Source: an uncultured Sulfolobales archaeon | GTDB taxonomy: Archaea > Thermoproteota > Thermoprotei_A > Sulfolobales > Acidilobaceae | Length of the DNA stretch: 62,680 nt | Assembly (NCBI GenBank): GCA_937921695.1 | Contig: CAKZTZ010000010.1 | Location: 1 to 62,680, forward strand | Direction: 5' to 3' | In this document: piece by piece, positions 42,870-52,494 of the stretch | How positions within the stretch are numbered: position 1 is the stretch's first letter | Layout: the number at the start of each line of letters is the position of its first letter | Position numbers and translations under genes: made by a program | The notes under the pieces: generated by a model | What the model saw: the letters and a program-made list of their open reading frames with translations, nothing else | Databases searched by the model: none | Told to the model about the DNA's origin: nothing

Positions 42870-44054
42870 TTAATATGAGTGTATCTCCACTATATCCCCG
42901 TCTTCAACCACATGGTCGGAGCCGACCCTCTGACCCGGGAATTTCACACTTCTACCCCAGACTTTAGCATACTTAAAATTGCCCGCAAGCCTTTCATGAA
43001 CCATCTCAGCCACTTCAATAACAGTGGCGCCCCTCTTAACAATTAGGGGCCTAGGGTCGGGCTCTTTGTTTGGGCTTTTAGTGTAGACTCTTATTATATT
43101 AAGCATTTTGAACACTAGCCCGCCCAGCCCTTCAAGCCCCCTACCTGAAGCTGCGGAGACGGGGATCACGGGAACGTCTTTGGGAGCTATTCTTGAAACC
43201 CTCTCTAGAGTCTCTGCTATGCCCTCCGCTATGTCGGCTTTGTTGATCAAGATTATCGTGGGCTTGTACACTCTAGATGTTAATATTGAAGCTTCAACGT
43301 CGTCAAGGGATACTTCCCCCTCAACTTCTATAATAGCATTGTATATCCTGTAGCTTGCTAGGAGCCTCCTCAAATCTTCCTCAGTAGAGTCCACTAGCCT
43401 ACCGTGCCCTATAACCCTCACCCCCTCGACCCCCCTACTTTTCTTAATCTTCACCAACCCCTTAGACTTGCTCACAACTATTCCCCTATCATCTAGCATC
43501 TCCAAGACCATCGACACTGAGTTCTCAAGGTCCGGCATGTCAAAGCTGAACACTAGGATTAAAGCGTCGGCGTTCCGAGCCAACCCTATAACCCTGTTGT
43601 TAAACGAGCTCTCAGGATCCTCAACTATGAGGGCTGGTGTGTCGACAAGCTGGAATTGTAGATCCTCATATACCAGCATTCCAGGTGTTGGGAGTTTAGT
43701 AGTGAACGGGAAAGGTGAAATCTCAGGCTTAGCATTAGTAACCCTAGCGAGTATACTACTCTTCCCCACAGAAGGGGGCCCCAACATTACAACCTGGGCC
43801 GCCCCAGCTTTCTCAATGAAATACTGGGGCCCCCCGCCCCCAACCTTCTTCCTCTTCCTAAGCTCTAGCTCCTCCCTAAGCTCGGCAAGCCTCCTCCGAG
43901 CCCATAACATCAAGTTCTCAGTACCCTTATGTTTAGGGACGCTACTAATGAACTCCTCTAAAGCCTTTATCTTATCCTCAACAGTTTTAGCCTCACTATA
44001 CTTAGCAAGCTTAACCCTAGCTTCGGGAGGCAGGTTAGCGGGCACTCTATACAC
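42870..44054 (-). CDS. OBG/DRG-related GTPase with TGS domain
   Basis: 394 residues: a basic helical N-terminus (1-75), a G domain with G1 GPPSVGKSS, G2 in PFPFTTK, G3 DTPA, G4 NKAD and G5 SAA, and a C-terminal TGS domain (about 320-394, ending VEDGDIVEIHSY). Relatives of Drg/Rbg act on translating ribosomes. In G3 the invariant glycine of DxxG is replaced by alanine, so GTP turnover may be unusual. Confidence 0.87.
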   Translation of the reverse strand: MYRVPANLPPEARVKLAKYSEAKTVEDKIKALEEFISSVPKHKGTENLMLWARRRLAELREELELRKRKKVGGGGPQYFIEKAGAAQVVMLGPPSVGKSSILARVTNAKPEISPFPFTTKLPTPGMLVYEDLQFQLVDTPALIVEDPESSFNNRVIGLARNADALILVFSFDMPDLENSVSMVLEMLDDRGIVVSKSKGLVKIKKSRGVEGVRVIGHGRLVDSTEEDLRRLLASYRIYNAIIEVEGEVSLDDVEASILTSRVYKPTIILINKADIAEGIAETLERVSRIAPKDVPVIPVSAASGRGLEGLGGLVFKMLNIIRVYTKSPNKEPDPRPLIVKRGATVIEVAEMVHERLAGNFKYAKVWGRSVKFPGQRVGSDHVVEDGDIVEIHSY

Positions 44055-44213
44055 CCAGTAGCTTAATAGGAAACTAAAGCATTTAGAAGTTTAACTCACA
44101 TATGCTAAGCCCCCGGCTCGGGGGGCTTTGAGCTTAAGTTACTATAATTCGTGTTAGGAGCGGGTATATTCTTTGGGGGAGAGGGTCGTTTCAGTTGTTT
44201 CCTCTAGGTTTTC

Positions 44214-45131
44214 CTACTCTCTGGAGATACTCTCGCATAGCGTGAATTCTCCTATGGTTTTTATTACTAGGGATAGGCCGAGTATAATACCTCCTATCTT
44301 AGCTAGTTTCTGGTCCCTTGACAGTTTTTCCGCTTCGGCCTTTAGCTCTTCTGCTAGTTTTATGGAGTTAGCTATTCTTCTCCCGCTCTTGCCTGCGAGG
44401 CCTCCGAAGGTTTCTAGGAGTGCTGTCTTTATTTTAGCCATAGGCTCTCTTGGCACTTCTCCTATGGTGGCGGCTTCCACATATATCTGTTTGAGGATCT
44501 GCGGCACAATTATTAATGGACCTGATATTGATGGGTCTACGGACTCGGCCTCGCATATTGTTAGGCCGTGCTTCCTGAGCGTCCTCCCTATAGTTCTAGC
44601 TATATCTACGGCCTCGTTAACTATCCTATCTATGGTCTCCGGCTTCACGCTTGTCATGTGGGAGTTCTCTATAACCTCTACGAGCTCCTGGATTTTAGTA
44701 TTATAGTGTCTGATGAACCTAGCGGGGCTTTCAGCCTCAACCCCGTTGAAACTAGCCATTATCTCGTTATAGCCTATAGAAACATCTTTAACCTTAGGGT
44801 GGCTTTTAGCTTCCTCGACGAGCTTCGCGATCTCCTTATAGTCTCCCTGAGAGACTTGGATTACAAACTTCTTATAACCCTTAAGGTAGAGGCATTCAAT
44901 TACAGGCGTTAAGCCCACCTCGGTTAAACTCTGAGGTAGCTTGAACCTTATAGTCTCAGCTATCTGTATCATCCTAGAGTCTGGAGGGAAGATCTTAAGG
45001 TAATCCCCCTCATCAACAACCACAACAGTATCGCCAACGTCAAGGCCCAATTTCTTAGCCCAACTCTTGGGCAGAGTTATGATCAGGCTCGAACCCCCAA
45101 GCTTCTGAATCCTCCTCCTTATAATATCCAC
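44214..45131 (-). CDS. AbrB-PhoU type regulator
   Basis: About 305 residues from the GTG at 45131; a start at 45152 would sit too close to the TATA box. The N-terminal SpoVT/AbrB DNA-binding domain (IQKLGGSSLIITLPKSWAKKLGL) is joined to a PhoU-like helical domain (about 85-305). Such fusions are archaeal phosphate-related regulators, but no pst genes are in the window. A near-perfect 20-base palindrome lies upstream of its promoter. Confidence 0.85.
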   Translation of the reverse strand: MDIIRRRIQKLGGSSLIITLPKSWAKKLGLDVGDTVVVVDEGDYLKIFPPDSRMIQIAETIRFKLPQSLTEVGLTPVIECLYLKGYKKFVIQVSQGDYKEIAKLVEEAKSHPKVKDVSIGYNEIMASFNGVEAESPARFIRHYNTKIQELVEVIENSHMTSVKPETIDRIVNEAVDIARTIGRTLRKHGLTICEAESVDPSISGPLIIVPQILKQIYVEAATIGEVPREPMAKIKTALLETFGGLAGKSGRRIANSIKLAEELKAEAEKLSRDQKLAKIGGIILGLSLVIKTIGEFTLCESISRE

Positions 45132-45154
45132 ACCCAAACCTACCAACCTCACCT

Positions 45155-45172
45155 TATACTATATATTGTGTA
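45155..45172 (-). promoter_or_regulatory. TATA box of the AbrB-PhoU gene
   Basis: The complement reads ACAATATATAGTATAAG. Its distance of about 30 bases to the GTG at 45131 supports that start. Confidence 0.5.
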
Positions 45173-45190
45173 GAGTTTAAATATCTTTAA

Positions 45191-45210
45191 CACCGTTAAT
45201 ATTAACAGTG
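45191..45210. promoter_or_regulatory. 20-bp near-perfect palindrome, candidate operator
   Basis: CACCGTTAATATTAACAGTG: ten base pairs on each side with a single mismatched pair. It lies about 25 bases upstream of the TATA box of the AbrB-PhoU gene. AbrB-type proteins bind as dimers, so this may be its own operator. Confidence 0.5.
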
Positions 45211-45424
45211 AAAGCCAAACACTCAAAACCCTAAAAATAGAAACCGTTTATCTCTCTCCGTATATTCGTTGATGTTTATTAATATCCAGGGGCTTCCACA
45301 TCACCCACAAAAATATTATCACTGTGAGGTCTCAGGCGACATTAGAGCCAAAGGAACAGAGCTCCCATCGCCCTCCCAGCGGGAAAAACAGGCAAAGCTT
45401 ATAAATACTTCCCAGAAACACAAG

Positions 45425-45550
45425 TAAGAAAACTATCCCCCCACCAGGTTCATTGAAGGACCACCATAGCCCTCATTGCAGCTCACAGCAACCCCTCCCG
45501 AAGAGCTCCACAAGGGGGATCGCTGGTCGAAGCCCTTCAGGAGGCGCTCA
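45425..45550 (+). ncRNA. Candidate structured RNA gene
   Basis: A consensus-like TATA box GCTTATAAATAC (about 45397-45408) has no open frame downstream. Instead, a GC-rich segment in an otherwise A/T-rich spacer follows at the expected distance, with pairing such as CCCCT (about 45471) with AGGGG (about 45495) and GACCA with TGGTC. It ends near ACTTATAGAG. I could not fit it to tRNA, 5S, SRP or RNase P RNA. The remaining parts of 45211-45639 hold no gene. Confidence 0.4.
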
Positions 45551-45639
45551 ACTTATAGAGAAAAACTATACATCTTCATAATCCTAATGCCTGCTAGCAT
45601 TAAATTTTAATGAAAACCGCTTACAGTTCCATATGATAT

Positions 45640-46071
45640 TCAAAGCTTCGAACTCCAAACCCTCAAAGGCCACAACCATAGAGACCCATGCTCGCGCCTC
45701 CTCTCTAGAGAATCTTCTCCCGTAAACTCCAATATCACGACTTCCGCTACGAAAACCACGCCTTCAGCGAGGTGCCCCATGTACGCTCTACCCTCCCTAT
45801 CCCCCAATACTATGTGAACGTGAGCGAAAGGCTTCCCCTCTTTTAGACTAACGTTTCCAAGTCCCAGGAGCTCGTAGAACCCCTCCATCTCGTTAATGAT
45901 GTATTCCCCTGTTTTGACATCCAAATAGGCTAACTTCACCCTCTTAAGGGAGCCTAGTATGAATATAGAGCCCATCTTTACATTGTTAGCCTCTAGGAAC
46001 TTGTTCAAGTAGTCTAGGAGTTCCGCCTCCCCAGGTATTCTAAAAACAAAGACTCTCCCCCGTTCGCTCAT
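45640..46071 (-). CDS. PPC/DUF296 domain protein
   Basis: 143 residues, one PPC domain: VFVFRIPGEAELLDYLNKF at the start, and FAHVHIVLGDREGRAYMGHL carrying the conserved GH...H..L segment. In plants and bacteria the domain trimerises and accompanies AT-hook DNA binding; stand-alone archaeal versions have no settled role. Monocistronic. Confidence 0.88.
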   Translation of the reverse strand: MSERGRVFVFRIPGEAELLDYLNKFLEANNVKMGSIFILGSLKRVKLAYLDVKTGEYIINEMEGFYELLGLGNVSLKEGKPFAHVHIVLGDREGRAYMGHLAEGVVFVAEVVILEFTGEDSLERRREHGSLWLWPLRVWSSKL

Positions 46072-46189
46072 GAATAGTAAACCCCCTTTTAACCGGCTGT
46101 ATGAGGCTGTCTGAGACCTTAAATAATACGGTATTAGAGTAGCTGGTTCTGAGTAGTGAAACGTGGTTTCTCGAGTTTTCTCTCCTCGC

Positions 46190-47140
46190 TCAGCCTAGTT
46201 CTACGCTTGTCCTCCATGTTTTCTCCTCTACGGCTTTGCATGAGAGTTTTGATGACACTATGTCTGGGTATCTCAGCTGTCTAGGCTTGCTAGTGTTTGT
46301 GTCTACTTCGACTATCAGATGGGAGCCTAGGTCGTTTACATCCCTTATTTCATCCTCTATGATCCCCGTGTCCGGCTCTACGGGTATTGTGGGCATGGCT
46401 ATTAGTCTCTCCCCGTTTTCAGCTATTTCGACAGCACCTCCAACTAGTATTATTGGCAAGCCTGTCTCCTTACTCCTCGCTAATAGGAAACTGTTTATTA
46501 ACGTGAGGTCCGCTGTTAATATTGATGCGCTCTTGTTTTTCACACGGCCTAAATAATAGGATTCATGAGGCATGTAGAACCCTATTATTATGTTTGAGCT
46601 TTCAGCCTGTATAGCCCTGAAAAACTCTGGATACGCTAAATCCTCGTCTATGAAAACGCCGACAACAAGCTTTAACTCTTCAATGTTTAAGACCCCGGGC
46701 TTCTTCCCATAGCTTATCCCAAGCCTCTCCTCAAGCCTGCTCAGCCCAACCTTCCTGTATTTGTCAAACACGAACCCCCCGGGGGAGACAGCTAGAAGGG
46801 AAAGGTAGACTCGGGGGCCCGCCCTCTCTATTATAGGGCCCCCGATAATGTAAACCCCATACCTATAACTCCACTTTGTGAGAGTAGCTATTATACTACT
46901 CTGTTTAATCTTTGTAAGCCCGACAGGCACCCTCTCAGCATTACTCCATATAACCCTCTTAGCCTTAGCCTCCTCGTAGACCGAGAGGGGGCCGGTGAAA
47001 GGATATGGGGGTAACACTACAACTTTAACCCCACTATACTCCTCCACGAGCCTCCTTAAAGCCTCCTCAAGCCTCTTAGAGTTGCTCCTTTTAGCGTCAA
47101 GCCTTATTTTCTCATGGAGTATCCCTATCTTAACCGGCAC
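46190..47140 (-). CDS. Nitrilase-fold protein lacking the catalytic triad
   Basis: 316 residues of the carbon-nitrogen hydrolase fold. The triad is broken: the Glu position reads VVLPPYPFTG (Pro instead of Glu), the Lys of YRKVGL is kept, and the Cys position in VGVFIDEDLAYPE is Asp. It is thus likely a non-hydrolytic relative that could serve as a binding or scaffold protein. The GTG start is 2 bases after the reverse gyrase stop, so the two are made together, suggesting a link with DNA topology or stress. Confidence 0.8.
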   Translation of the reverse strand: MPVKIGILHEKIRLDAKRSNSKRLEEALRRLVEEYSGVKVVVLPPYPFTGPLSVYEEAKAKRVIWSNAERVPVGLTKIKQSSIIATLTKWSYRYGVYIIGGPIIERAGPRVYLSLLAVSPGGFVFDKYRKVGLSRLEERLGISYGKKPGVLNIEELKLVVGVFIDEDLAYPEFFRAIQAESSNIIIGFYMPHESYYLGRVKNKSASILTADLTLINSFLLARSKETGLPIILVGGAVEIAENGERLIAMPTIPVEPDTGIIEDEIRDVNDLGSHLIVEVDTNTSKPRQLRYPDIVSSKLSCKAVEEKTWRTSVELG

Positions 47141-47142
47141 CC

Positions 47143-50100
47143 TTAAACCTCCCCCATAAACACTTTTCTAGCCTTCTCTAGGCACTCCTTAAACCTTAAC
47201 CTTCTAGTGTACTCTCCTTTGATAGTATAGCCTAAGCTCAGCCTTATAGGGAGGGAAAGTCCCCTAATTTCATTGTAAACTTCCCTGAGAACGTCTAGCC
47301 ACTTTTTACTGCCCACTTCAATCTCGTCCATGAGCCTTTCTAAATCCCTAGTCCTCTCCTCCGACACTAGGCTTGGAACTCTACTTAAACGCTTTCTGGG
47401 AGCCTCTTTTAGCTCTTTGCTAAGATACTCGTAGACTTTCTTACCTCTAAGTGTCGCAATTATGTAGTTCCTAGCTTTCCCCTTCCCGAGCACCCTTACA
47501 TAGCCTCTCTTAATTAAAGTATCTATTATCTTAGCATAAGTGCTAGGCCTCCCTATACCTCGAACTTTCATCTCCTCCACTACATCGCCTTGAGTGTAAA
47601 GCTGCTTCCTCCCCACCTTGTACTTTTCCACTTCAACCTTAACATACCCTACCTTTAAGGCTTCCTCTTCTCTCACATAATCCCATACCACTGTGAACCC
47701 TTTAGAAAGTATGTCTTCGCCTCCCCCTATTTTAACAGTCCTGGAGTGCCTCAACTTATAGCCGCTAACGTCTAGCACGTAAGTAACCTTGAAGACTTCA
47801 GCTTCAACCATCTGGCTAGCCATGAACCTCTTGAATATTAAGTCGTAAAGCCTCAAATGATCACGGGTCAGCCTACCCGGTAACTCTATAACACCCTCCT
47901 CAACGAGAAGCTGGAGTGTAGGAGCGTCTATCGGCTTAACAGGCCTTATAGCCTCATGAGCTCCCCCCTCACCCCACCTCCTAGCTTTGTAGAGTTTAGC
48001 TCCAAGCTCTCCAAACTTTTCTTCAAGCCAGTCTAAAGCTATCTCCATACCCCTCTCGCTAACCCTAGTAGAGTCAGTCCTATGATATGTTATGAGGCCC
48101 CACTCGAAAAGATCCTGGGCTAACCTCATAGTATCCGATGCCCCCAGCCTTAGAAACCTGCTAGCATCTCTTATCATCGTGTCTGTAGTGTATGGTGGAG
48201 GGGGGGCTAGCTTAACCCTCTCCTCGCTCTCAACGTCAACCTTAACCTCTAGAAAGCTTTCTTTTCCCTTAAGCGCCATCTTAGCGTAGCCGTCAAGTAT
48301 TTTAGTTAAACCCGGGCTCACCTCGTCTTCCCTAACTCTTATGATGGGCTTACCGTCTTCGTTGAGGGCGTAAACGTTAACTTTCTCCCTCGACTCTTCA
48401 CTCCTATTTACTATCCACCCGAGTACTGGGGTTTGAACTCTGCCAGCGCTTAAGTTGAAATAGTAGTCTCGCTCTCGGCACGCCTCTAAATCTTTAAGTT
48501 TAACCTTACCCAAAGTATTAGACCTCAGCATGATCTCCTTGCAGTATTTAGGCCAAAAGTCGCACCAGAGTAGGGGTGAGAGAGTGAAGCCTATCCACCT
48601 ATCCTCAATCCTCCTCACTATTTGAGCTTCAACAAGCCTCTCCTGGAACTCCCTATGATTCCTTAGAGCTGTTAGGATCGCGTGCCTTGTGACCTCGTGA
48701 AATTCAAGCCTCCTAATGTTTCTGTTAAAGGGTTTTATGAGAACCGCCACATCCCACCCTATCTTTTCACCTTCAGTGTCCGGGTCAGTACCTATGAATA
48801 TAATGTCGGACTCCCAGGCAAGCCTCCTTAAATCTTCAATTATACTGCGAGAATCCCTAATCTTTGAACTCCCACATCTGGGGCATCTATCTACATCCTC
48901 CGTGAATTGATGTCCGCAGCTTAAACACCTTTTTATACTAGAGTATACTGGGACGAAAACATGGCCATCAGGCCCTTCGAGAGCTAGAACCCCAAAGACA
49001 TCCTCTAGAACAGTATTATCGATGCTTGGGAAGTACCCTGACTCTCCCGCTCTAGGCACTAGGTCGAAAACATGGCCTCCGCTCGCCGCAACCATCAATA
49101 TGTAGTCTTGTAGTGCGACCTCGTAAACCCTAAGGCCTCCGGGCATGTATCTCACGCCTGGCTGGCCGAAGAATGACGCTATCGTTCTAGCCTTGTTGGG
49201 GGATTCTACTATTAGGAGGGCTGTTTTAACTATGTCTTTACCTTTGACTTTGCCTTTAAGGACTTTAGATACTTTCTTCCTATCTTCTTCTATCTCTTTC
49301 TTTAAACCGTCTAAGTTTAGATTGTTGAAGTCCATCCATGTAATGTCAGCTATTATCTTTGATTTAGACTTTAGCCCGTTGAAAACATTCATGTTATCAA
49401 CTATGACAACACTTAAACCCTTAGTAATGCCCCCAGCGTAGAGCCTGCTAGTTCTTCCGCTAGCCTGTATATAGGTGGCTATATCAGCTACTAGGAGATA
49501 TTTGGAGCCGTTATAGGTAACTATGCCGACATCGCTCCTCTCAGAGAGCCTACGCCAAACTTCCTCATCCGACAAGGCGCTCCTCAAGAATTTATAAGCT
49601 TCAGCTAGAACCCTCAAAGCCCTACCTCCAGACTCAACATCACCATCAAGGACTCTCTCAGCGAGAACCTGCAAGTATGCCGGGCTAAGCCTCCTAACCA
49701 TCCTCCTAAGCTCCCCAAGGTATCTTCTAGCCTGGACAGCTACATCTTCAATATCTATGTTGGCTAGTACGGCGAGAACCCTCAACATCATGGCTGGATG
49801 AGGCTCCCCGATCTCCGCGGAGAACCTGTGTCTAGGAACCCCTAGGAAGACAGCGTATTTAACCCTCTCAGGCAAGTCTATCCCCCTAACTAGGGTCCCA
49901 TAGTAGTTGGCGACCCCCACCAGGACATCTATCTCCCCCTCTATAAACCTCCTCAAAACAGAGAATGGCGTTCTCGAATGGTAAGCCTCAGCCCTAATCC
50001 CTCGACTTCTCAGGAACCCTGCGACCCTCTCAGCCCCTTCAATGCCCCAGTCTAGAGGTACATAAGCTAGAGTGCCCGAGCCGAGCCTGGATATTATCCG

Positions 50101-51144
50101 AGCAGCCTCCTCCTCAATGTCGCCTGAGGGTATAATATAGCTGTCAACAACATGCCTAAGACCTATATCGCCCCTGCCCCCAGCCTCGAATCTAAGCAGT
50201 GACCTGAAGAGTTTAACCTTGGGGCCTCTAGGCTTCCCGGTGGCGCTACTAACTATGAGTATTGAGGCTTTACTCCTAGAATCCTGGAGTTTCCCTCTCA
50301 GTTTTTCAGCCTCCTGCCTGAGAGGCTCTAAGACATCTTTATCCCACGCTTCGCTAGCTTGCCTCGCGATTTCCCTCTCAACACGTGAGAGCATACTTGC
50401 AGCCTCTATATCCTCGCCCGTAAACCCCACTATTCTGAGCACCGCGTCTACGCTCTTCCCGCTTTTGAGTACAGCGTCTACGTCGTCGACGAACACTAGT
50501 TTAAACCTGAAGTTGGACAGTTTATCTAAATGTTTCCTGGAGAACGCCATGGTTGAAACCAGGATGTCGAAATCCCCGCTCACTATAGCCTCTAAAGCCT
50601 GAGCCCTACTCTTCTTAGACATTTTAGCATGTATACCTACTATTCTAATGTTGCAGCCTACTTTCAAGGCTATAGATGAAGCTTTTTCAACAACCTGAGC
50701 TACGAGCGTTGTAGTGGGCACTATTATGAAAGACTTTCTGCTCTCGGCGCAAGCATAATATACTGAAGCTATTATGCCGAAAGTAGTCTTCCCAACCCCG
50801 GTAGGGGCTGTTATACTAAAACTATCCCCTCTAACAAGCCTCTTGATCCAAGTCCTCTGAGCCCCCCACGGCTGCGAGCCTAGGGCTCTCCCGAAGAACT
50901 CTATGAGCTCGCGAGCCTTAGAGTCTAGCTCGTATATCTCTTTGAACGCTTTAAGCCTTCCAGCCTCTACTAAAGCCTTATATACGGCCTCAGGCTTCAA
51001 ACTCTTGGGAACTTTAGGTAAACACTTCTCACAGGGGAGCCCTAAGCTGAGCCTATTCTCCGTGTTTAAGCCTCCACAGTTCGGGCAAGAGCCCCTATAT
51101 AGGCCTCTGCCCAGGCTCTCGTATACTCTCATCCAAGATTCCAC
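47143..51144 (-). CDS. rgy: Reverse gyrase
   Basis: A 1333-residue enzyme that introduces positive supercoils into DNA, the hallmark of hyperthermophiles. An N-terminal zinc finger (CPNCGG...CEKC, about 20-39) is followed by the SF2 helicase half with Walker A APTGVGKTTF and a DDVD box, and by type IA topoisomerase with IVESPNKARTIASFFG. A second zinc finger CLSCGH...CPRCGS comes next, and the catalytic tyrosine is Tyr1020 in ITYHRTDSTR. No intein. A TATTAAAATTG box puts the transcript start at the GTG, so it is leaderless. Confidence 0.97.
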   Translation of the reverse strand: MESWMRVYESLGRGLYRGSCPNCGGLNTENRLSLGLPCEKCLPKVPKSLKPEAVYKALVEAGRLKAFKEIYELDSKARELIEFFGRALGSQPWGAQRTWIKRLVRGDSFSITAPTGVGKTTFGIIASVYYACAESRKSFIIVPTTTLVAQVVEKASSIALKVGCNIRIVGIHAKMSKKSRAQALEAIVSGDFDILVSTMAFSRKHLDKLSNFRFKLVFVDDVDAVLKSGKSVDAVLRIVGFTGEDIEAASMLSRVEREIARQASEAWDKDVLEPLRQEAEKLRGKLQDSRSKASILIVSSATGKPRGPKVKLFRSLLRFEAGGRGDIGLRHVVDSYIIPSGDIEEEAARIISRLGSGTLAYVPLDWGIEGAERVAGFLRSRGIRAEAYHSRTPFSVLRRFIEGEIDVLVGVANYYGTLVRGIDLPERVKYAVFLGVPRHRFSAEIGEPHPAMMLRVLAVLANIDIEDVAVQARRYLGELRRMVRRLSPAYLQVLAERVLDGDVESGGRALRVLAEAYKFLRSALSDEEVWRRLSERSDVGIVTYNGSKYLLVADIATYIQASGRTSRLYAGGITKGLSVVIVDNMNVFNGLKSKSKIIADITWMDFNNLNLDGLKKEIEEDRKKVSKVLKGKVKGKDIVKTALLIVESPNKARTIASFFGQPGVRYMPGGLRVYEVALQDYILMVAASGGHVFDLVPRAGESGYFPSIDNTVLEDVFGVLALEGPDGHVFVPVYSSIKRCLSCGHQFTEDVDRCPRCGSSKIRDSRSIIEDLRRLAWESDIIFIGTDPDTEGEKIGWDVAVLIKPFNRNIRRLEFHEVTRHAILTALRNHREFQERLVEAQIVRRIEDRWIGFTLSPLLWCDFWPKYCKEIMLRSNTLGKVKLKDLEACRERDYYFNLSAGRVQTPVLGWIVNRSEESREKVNVYALNEDGKPIIRVREDEVSPGLTKILDGYAKMALKGKESFLEVKVDVESEERVKLAPPPPYTTDTMIRDASRFLRLGASDTMRLAQDLFEWGLITYHRTDSTRVSERGMEIALDWLEEKFGELGAKLYKARRWGEGGAHEAIRPVKPIDAPTLQLLVEEGVIELPGRLTRDHLRLYDLIFKRFMASQMVEAEVFKVTYVLDVSGYKLRHSRTVKIGGGEDILSKGFTVVWDYVREEEALKVGYVKVEVEKYKVGRKQLYTQGDVVEEMKVRGIGRPSTYAKIIDTLIKRGYVRVLGKGKARNYIIATLRGKKVYEYLSKELKEAPRKRLSRVPSLVSEERTRDLERLMDEIEVGSKKWLDVLREVYNEIRGLSLPIRLSLGYTIKGEYTRRLRFKECLEKARKVFMGEV

Positions 51145-51266
51145 CGTGACCGTTAATCCCCAATTTTAATAATATGAAATACTAAGCAGGCTTATATTAG
51201 CTTTTCCCCTCCATATCTAGGTGATTACCTGCGAATATTAGTTTCAGACTCCAGCTACATGCCCTG

Positions 51267-52469
51267 GTGGGGCCCCTGAGAGTCGCCATATTATACCATG
51301 ATGATTTCAGGTCGCATAAGCTAGACTCTATAAGTCACCCTGAGAGTCCTAGAAGGTTAGACTTAGCTCTTGAGGGTGTTAACAGTCTCGTCAGCCAGGG
51401 TTTTGGGAGGCTTTTAACCCTGGTTAAAGCCCCAAGGTCGCCCCTAGACTCTTTCAGGCTCGTACACGATAAACAATACTTTGACAGCCTGGTGGAGGTT
51501 CTTAAGAGTAGGAGGGTTTTATGGTTAGACCCCGACACTTACGTGTCCCCCGGCACTTTGGAGGCTCTTTTGAGGCTTTCAGGGGCTTCCCATAAAGCTG
51601 TATCTCTAGCCCTCAAGGGAGTTAGTAGTTTCATAGTTGGGAGGCCTCCAAGCCACCACGCGGGCTTTAAGGGGAAAGCTTTGAAAGCCCCTACTAGGGG
51701 TTTCTGCCTTTTAAACGCTACAGCTCTCATAGCTGAAGTTTTAAGTAGGCATGGGAGGGTGGCTGTTGTCGACATAGATGTTCATCACGGTAATGGCACC
51801 CAGGACATACTTTACTCTCGGGGGGACGTGCTGCACATAGATATACACCAGGATCCTTCAAGCCTCTACCCCTACACAGGGTTCCCGGATGAGGCTGGCG
51901 AGGGGGAAGGTGCTGGTACTAAGGTTAACATAGTCACGCCCCCAGCTTCCGGGGATGATATTTACCTTGACGCTTTGAAACTCGTAGACCACATATTGAG
52001 CTTTTGGAAGCCGGAGTACATAGTTGTCTCAGCCGGGTTCGATGCTTATAGGGGCGACAACGATATGACTGTGACAAATGTGGGCACGAGATTCTTCCAC
52101 CTTGCAGGTAAGATCCTATCTTCTAGGGCTAAGAGCGTGGTCTCAGTCCTGGAAGGAGGGTATGGTGAGGGTTTGAGGAAAGCCCTCCCAGCATACCTTC
52201 TAGGCTTAATGGGTAAGAAGAATAAACTATGGGAGCCTAAGACTAGGAGCAGTAGAGGGGCCTGGAGGCTCTACAGGGCCTATAAGAAACTAACAATATA
52301 TACTATAATTAAACACGGCAAAATACAATTACCTGAAGAAATAGAGTCTAAGATAAAACGTGAAGAAAGACTTTTCTGGCTAAAAAAGATGGGAGCCGAG
52401 AAGAAGAGACGGCGCAAGAGGCTTAAGAAAGGCTGGTGGGGTTCAGGTCCCACAGAGGCTGATACTTAG
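51267..52469 (+). CDS. Histone deacetylase / AcuC family amidohydrolase
   Basis: A 400-residue zinc enzyme that removes acetyl from lysine or small amines. Active site GRPPSHHAGF (His pair), VDIDVHHGNGTQD (Asp and His ligands) and VSAGFDAYRGD (Asp ligand), then VLEGGYGEG. A lysine/arginine-rich tail (about 345-400) could bind nucleic acid. Targets in Thermoproteota, which lack typical histones, could be Alba-like chromatin proteins or polyamines. The GTG start is overlapped by a tiny frame MPWWGP at 51259-51279. Confidence 0.92.
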   Translation: MGPLRVAILYHDDFRSHKLDSISHPESPRRLDLALEGVNSLVSQGFGRLLTLVKAPRSPLDSFRLVHDKQYFDSLVEVLKSRRVLWLDPDTYVSPGTLEALLRLSGASHKAVSLALKGVSSFIVGRPPSHHAGFKGKALKAPTRGFCLLNATALIAEVLSRHGRVAVVDIDVHHGNGTQDILYSRGDVLHIDIHQDPSSLYPYTGFPDEAGEGEGAGTKVNIVTPPASGDDIYLDALKLVDHILSFWKPEYIVVSAGFDAYRGDNDMTVTNVGTRFFHLAGKILSSRAKSVVSVLEGGYGEGLRKALPAYLLGLMGKKNKLWEPKTRSSRGAWRLYRAYKKLTIYTIIKHGKIQLPEEIESKIKREERLFWLKKMGAEKKRRRKRLKKGWWGSGPTEADT

Positions 52470-52494
52470 TGATATCAACCTTAGACCTTGGGGC

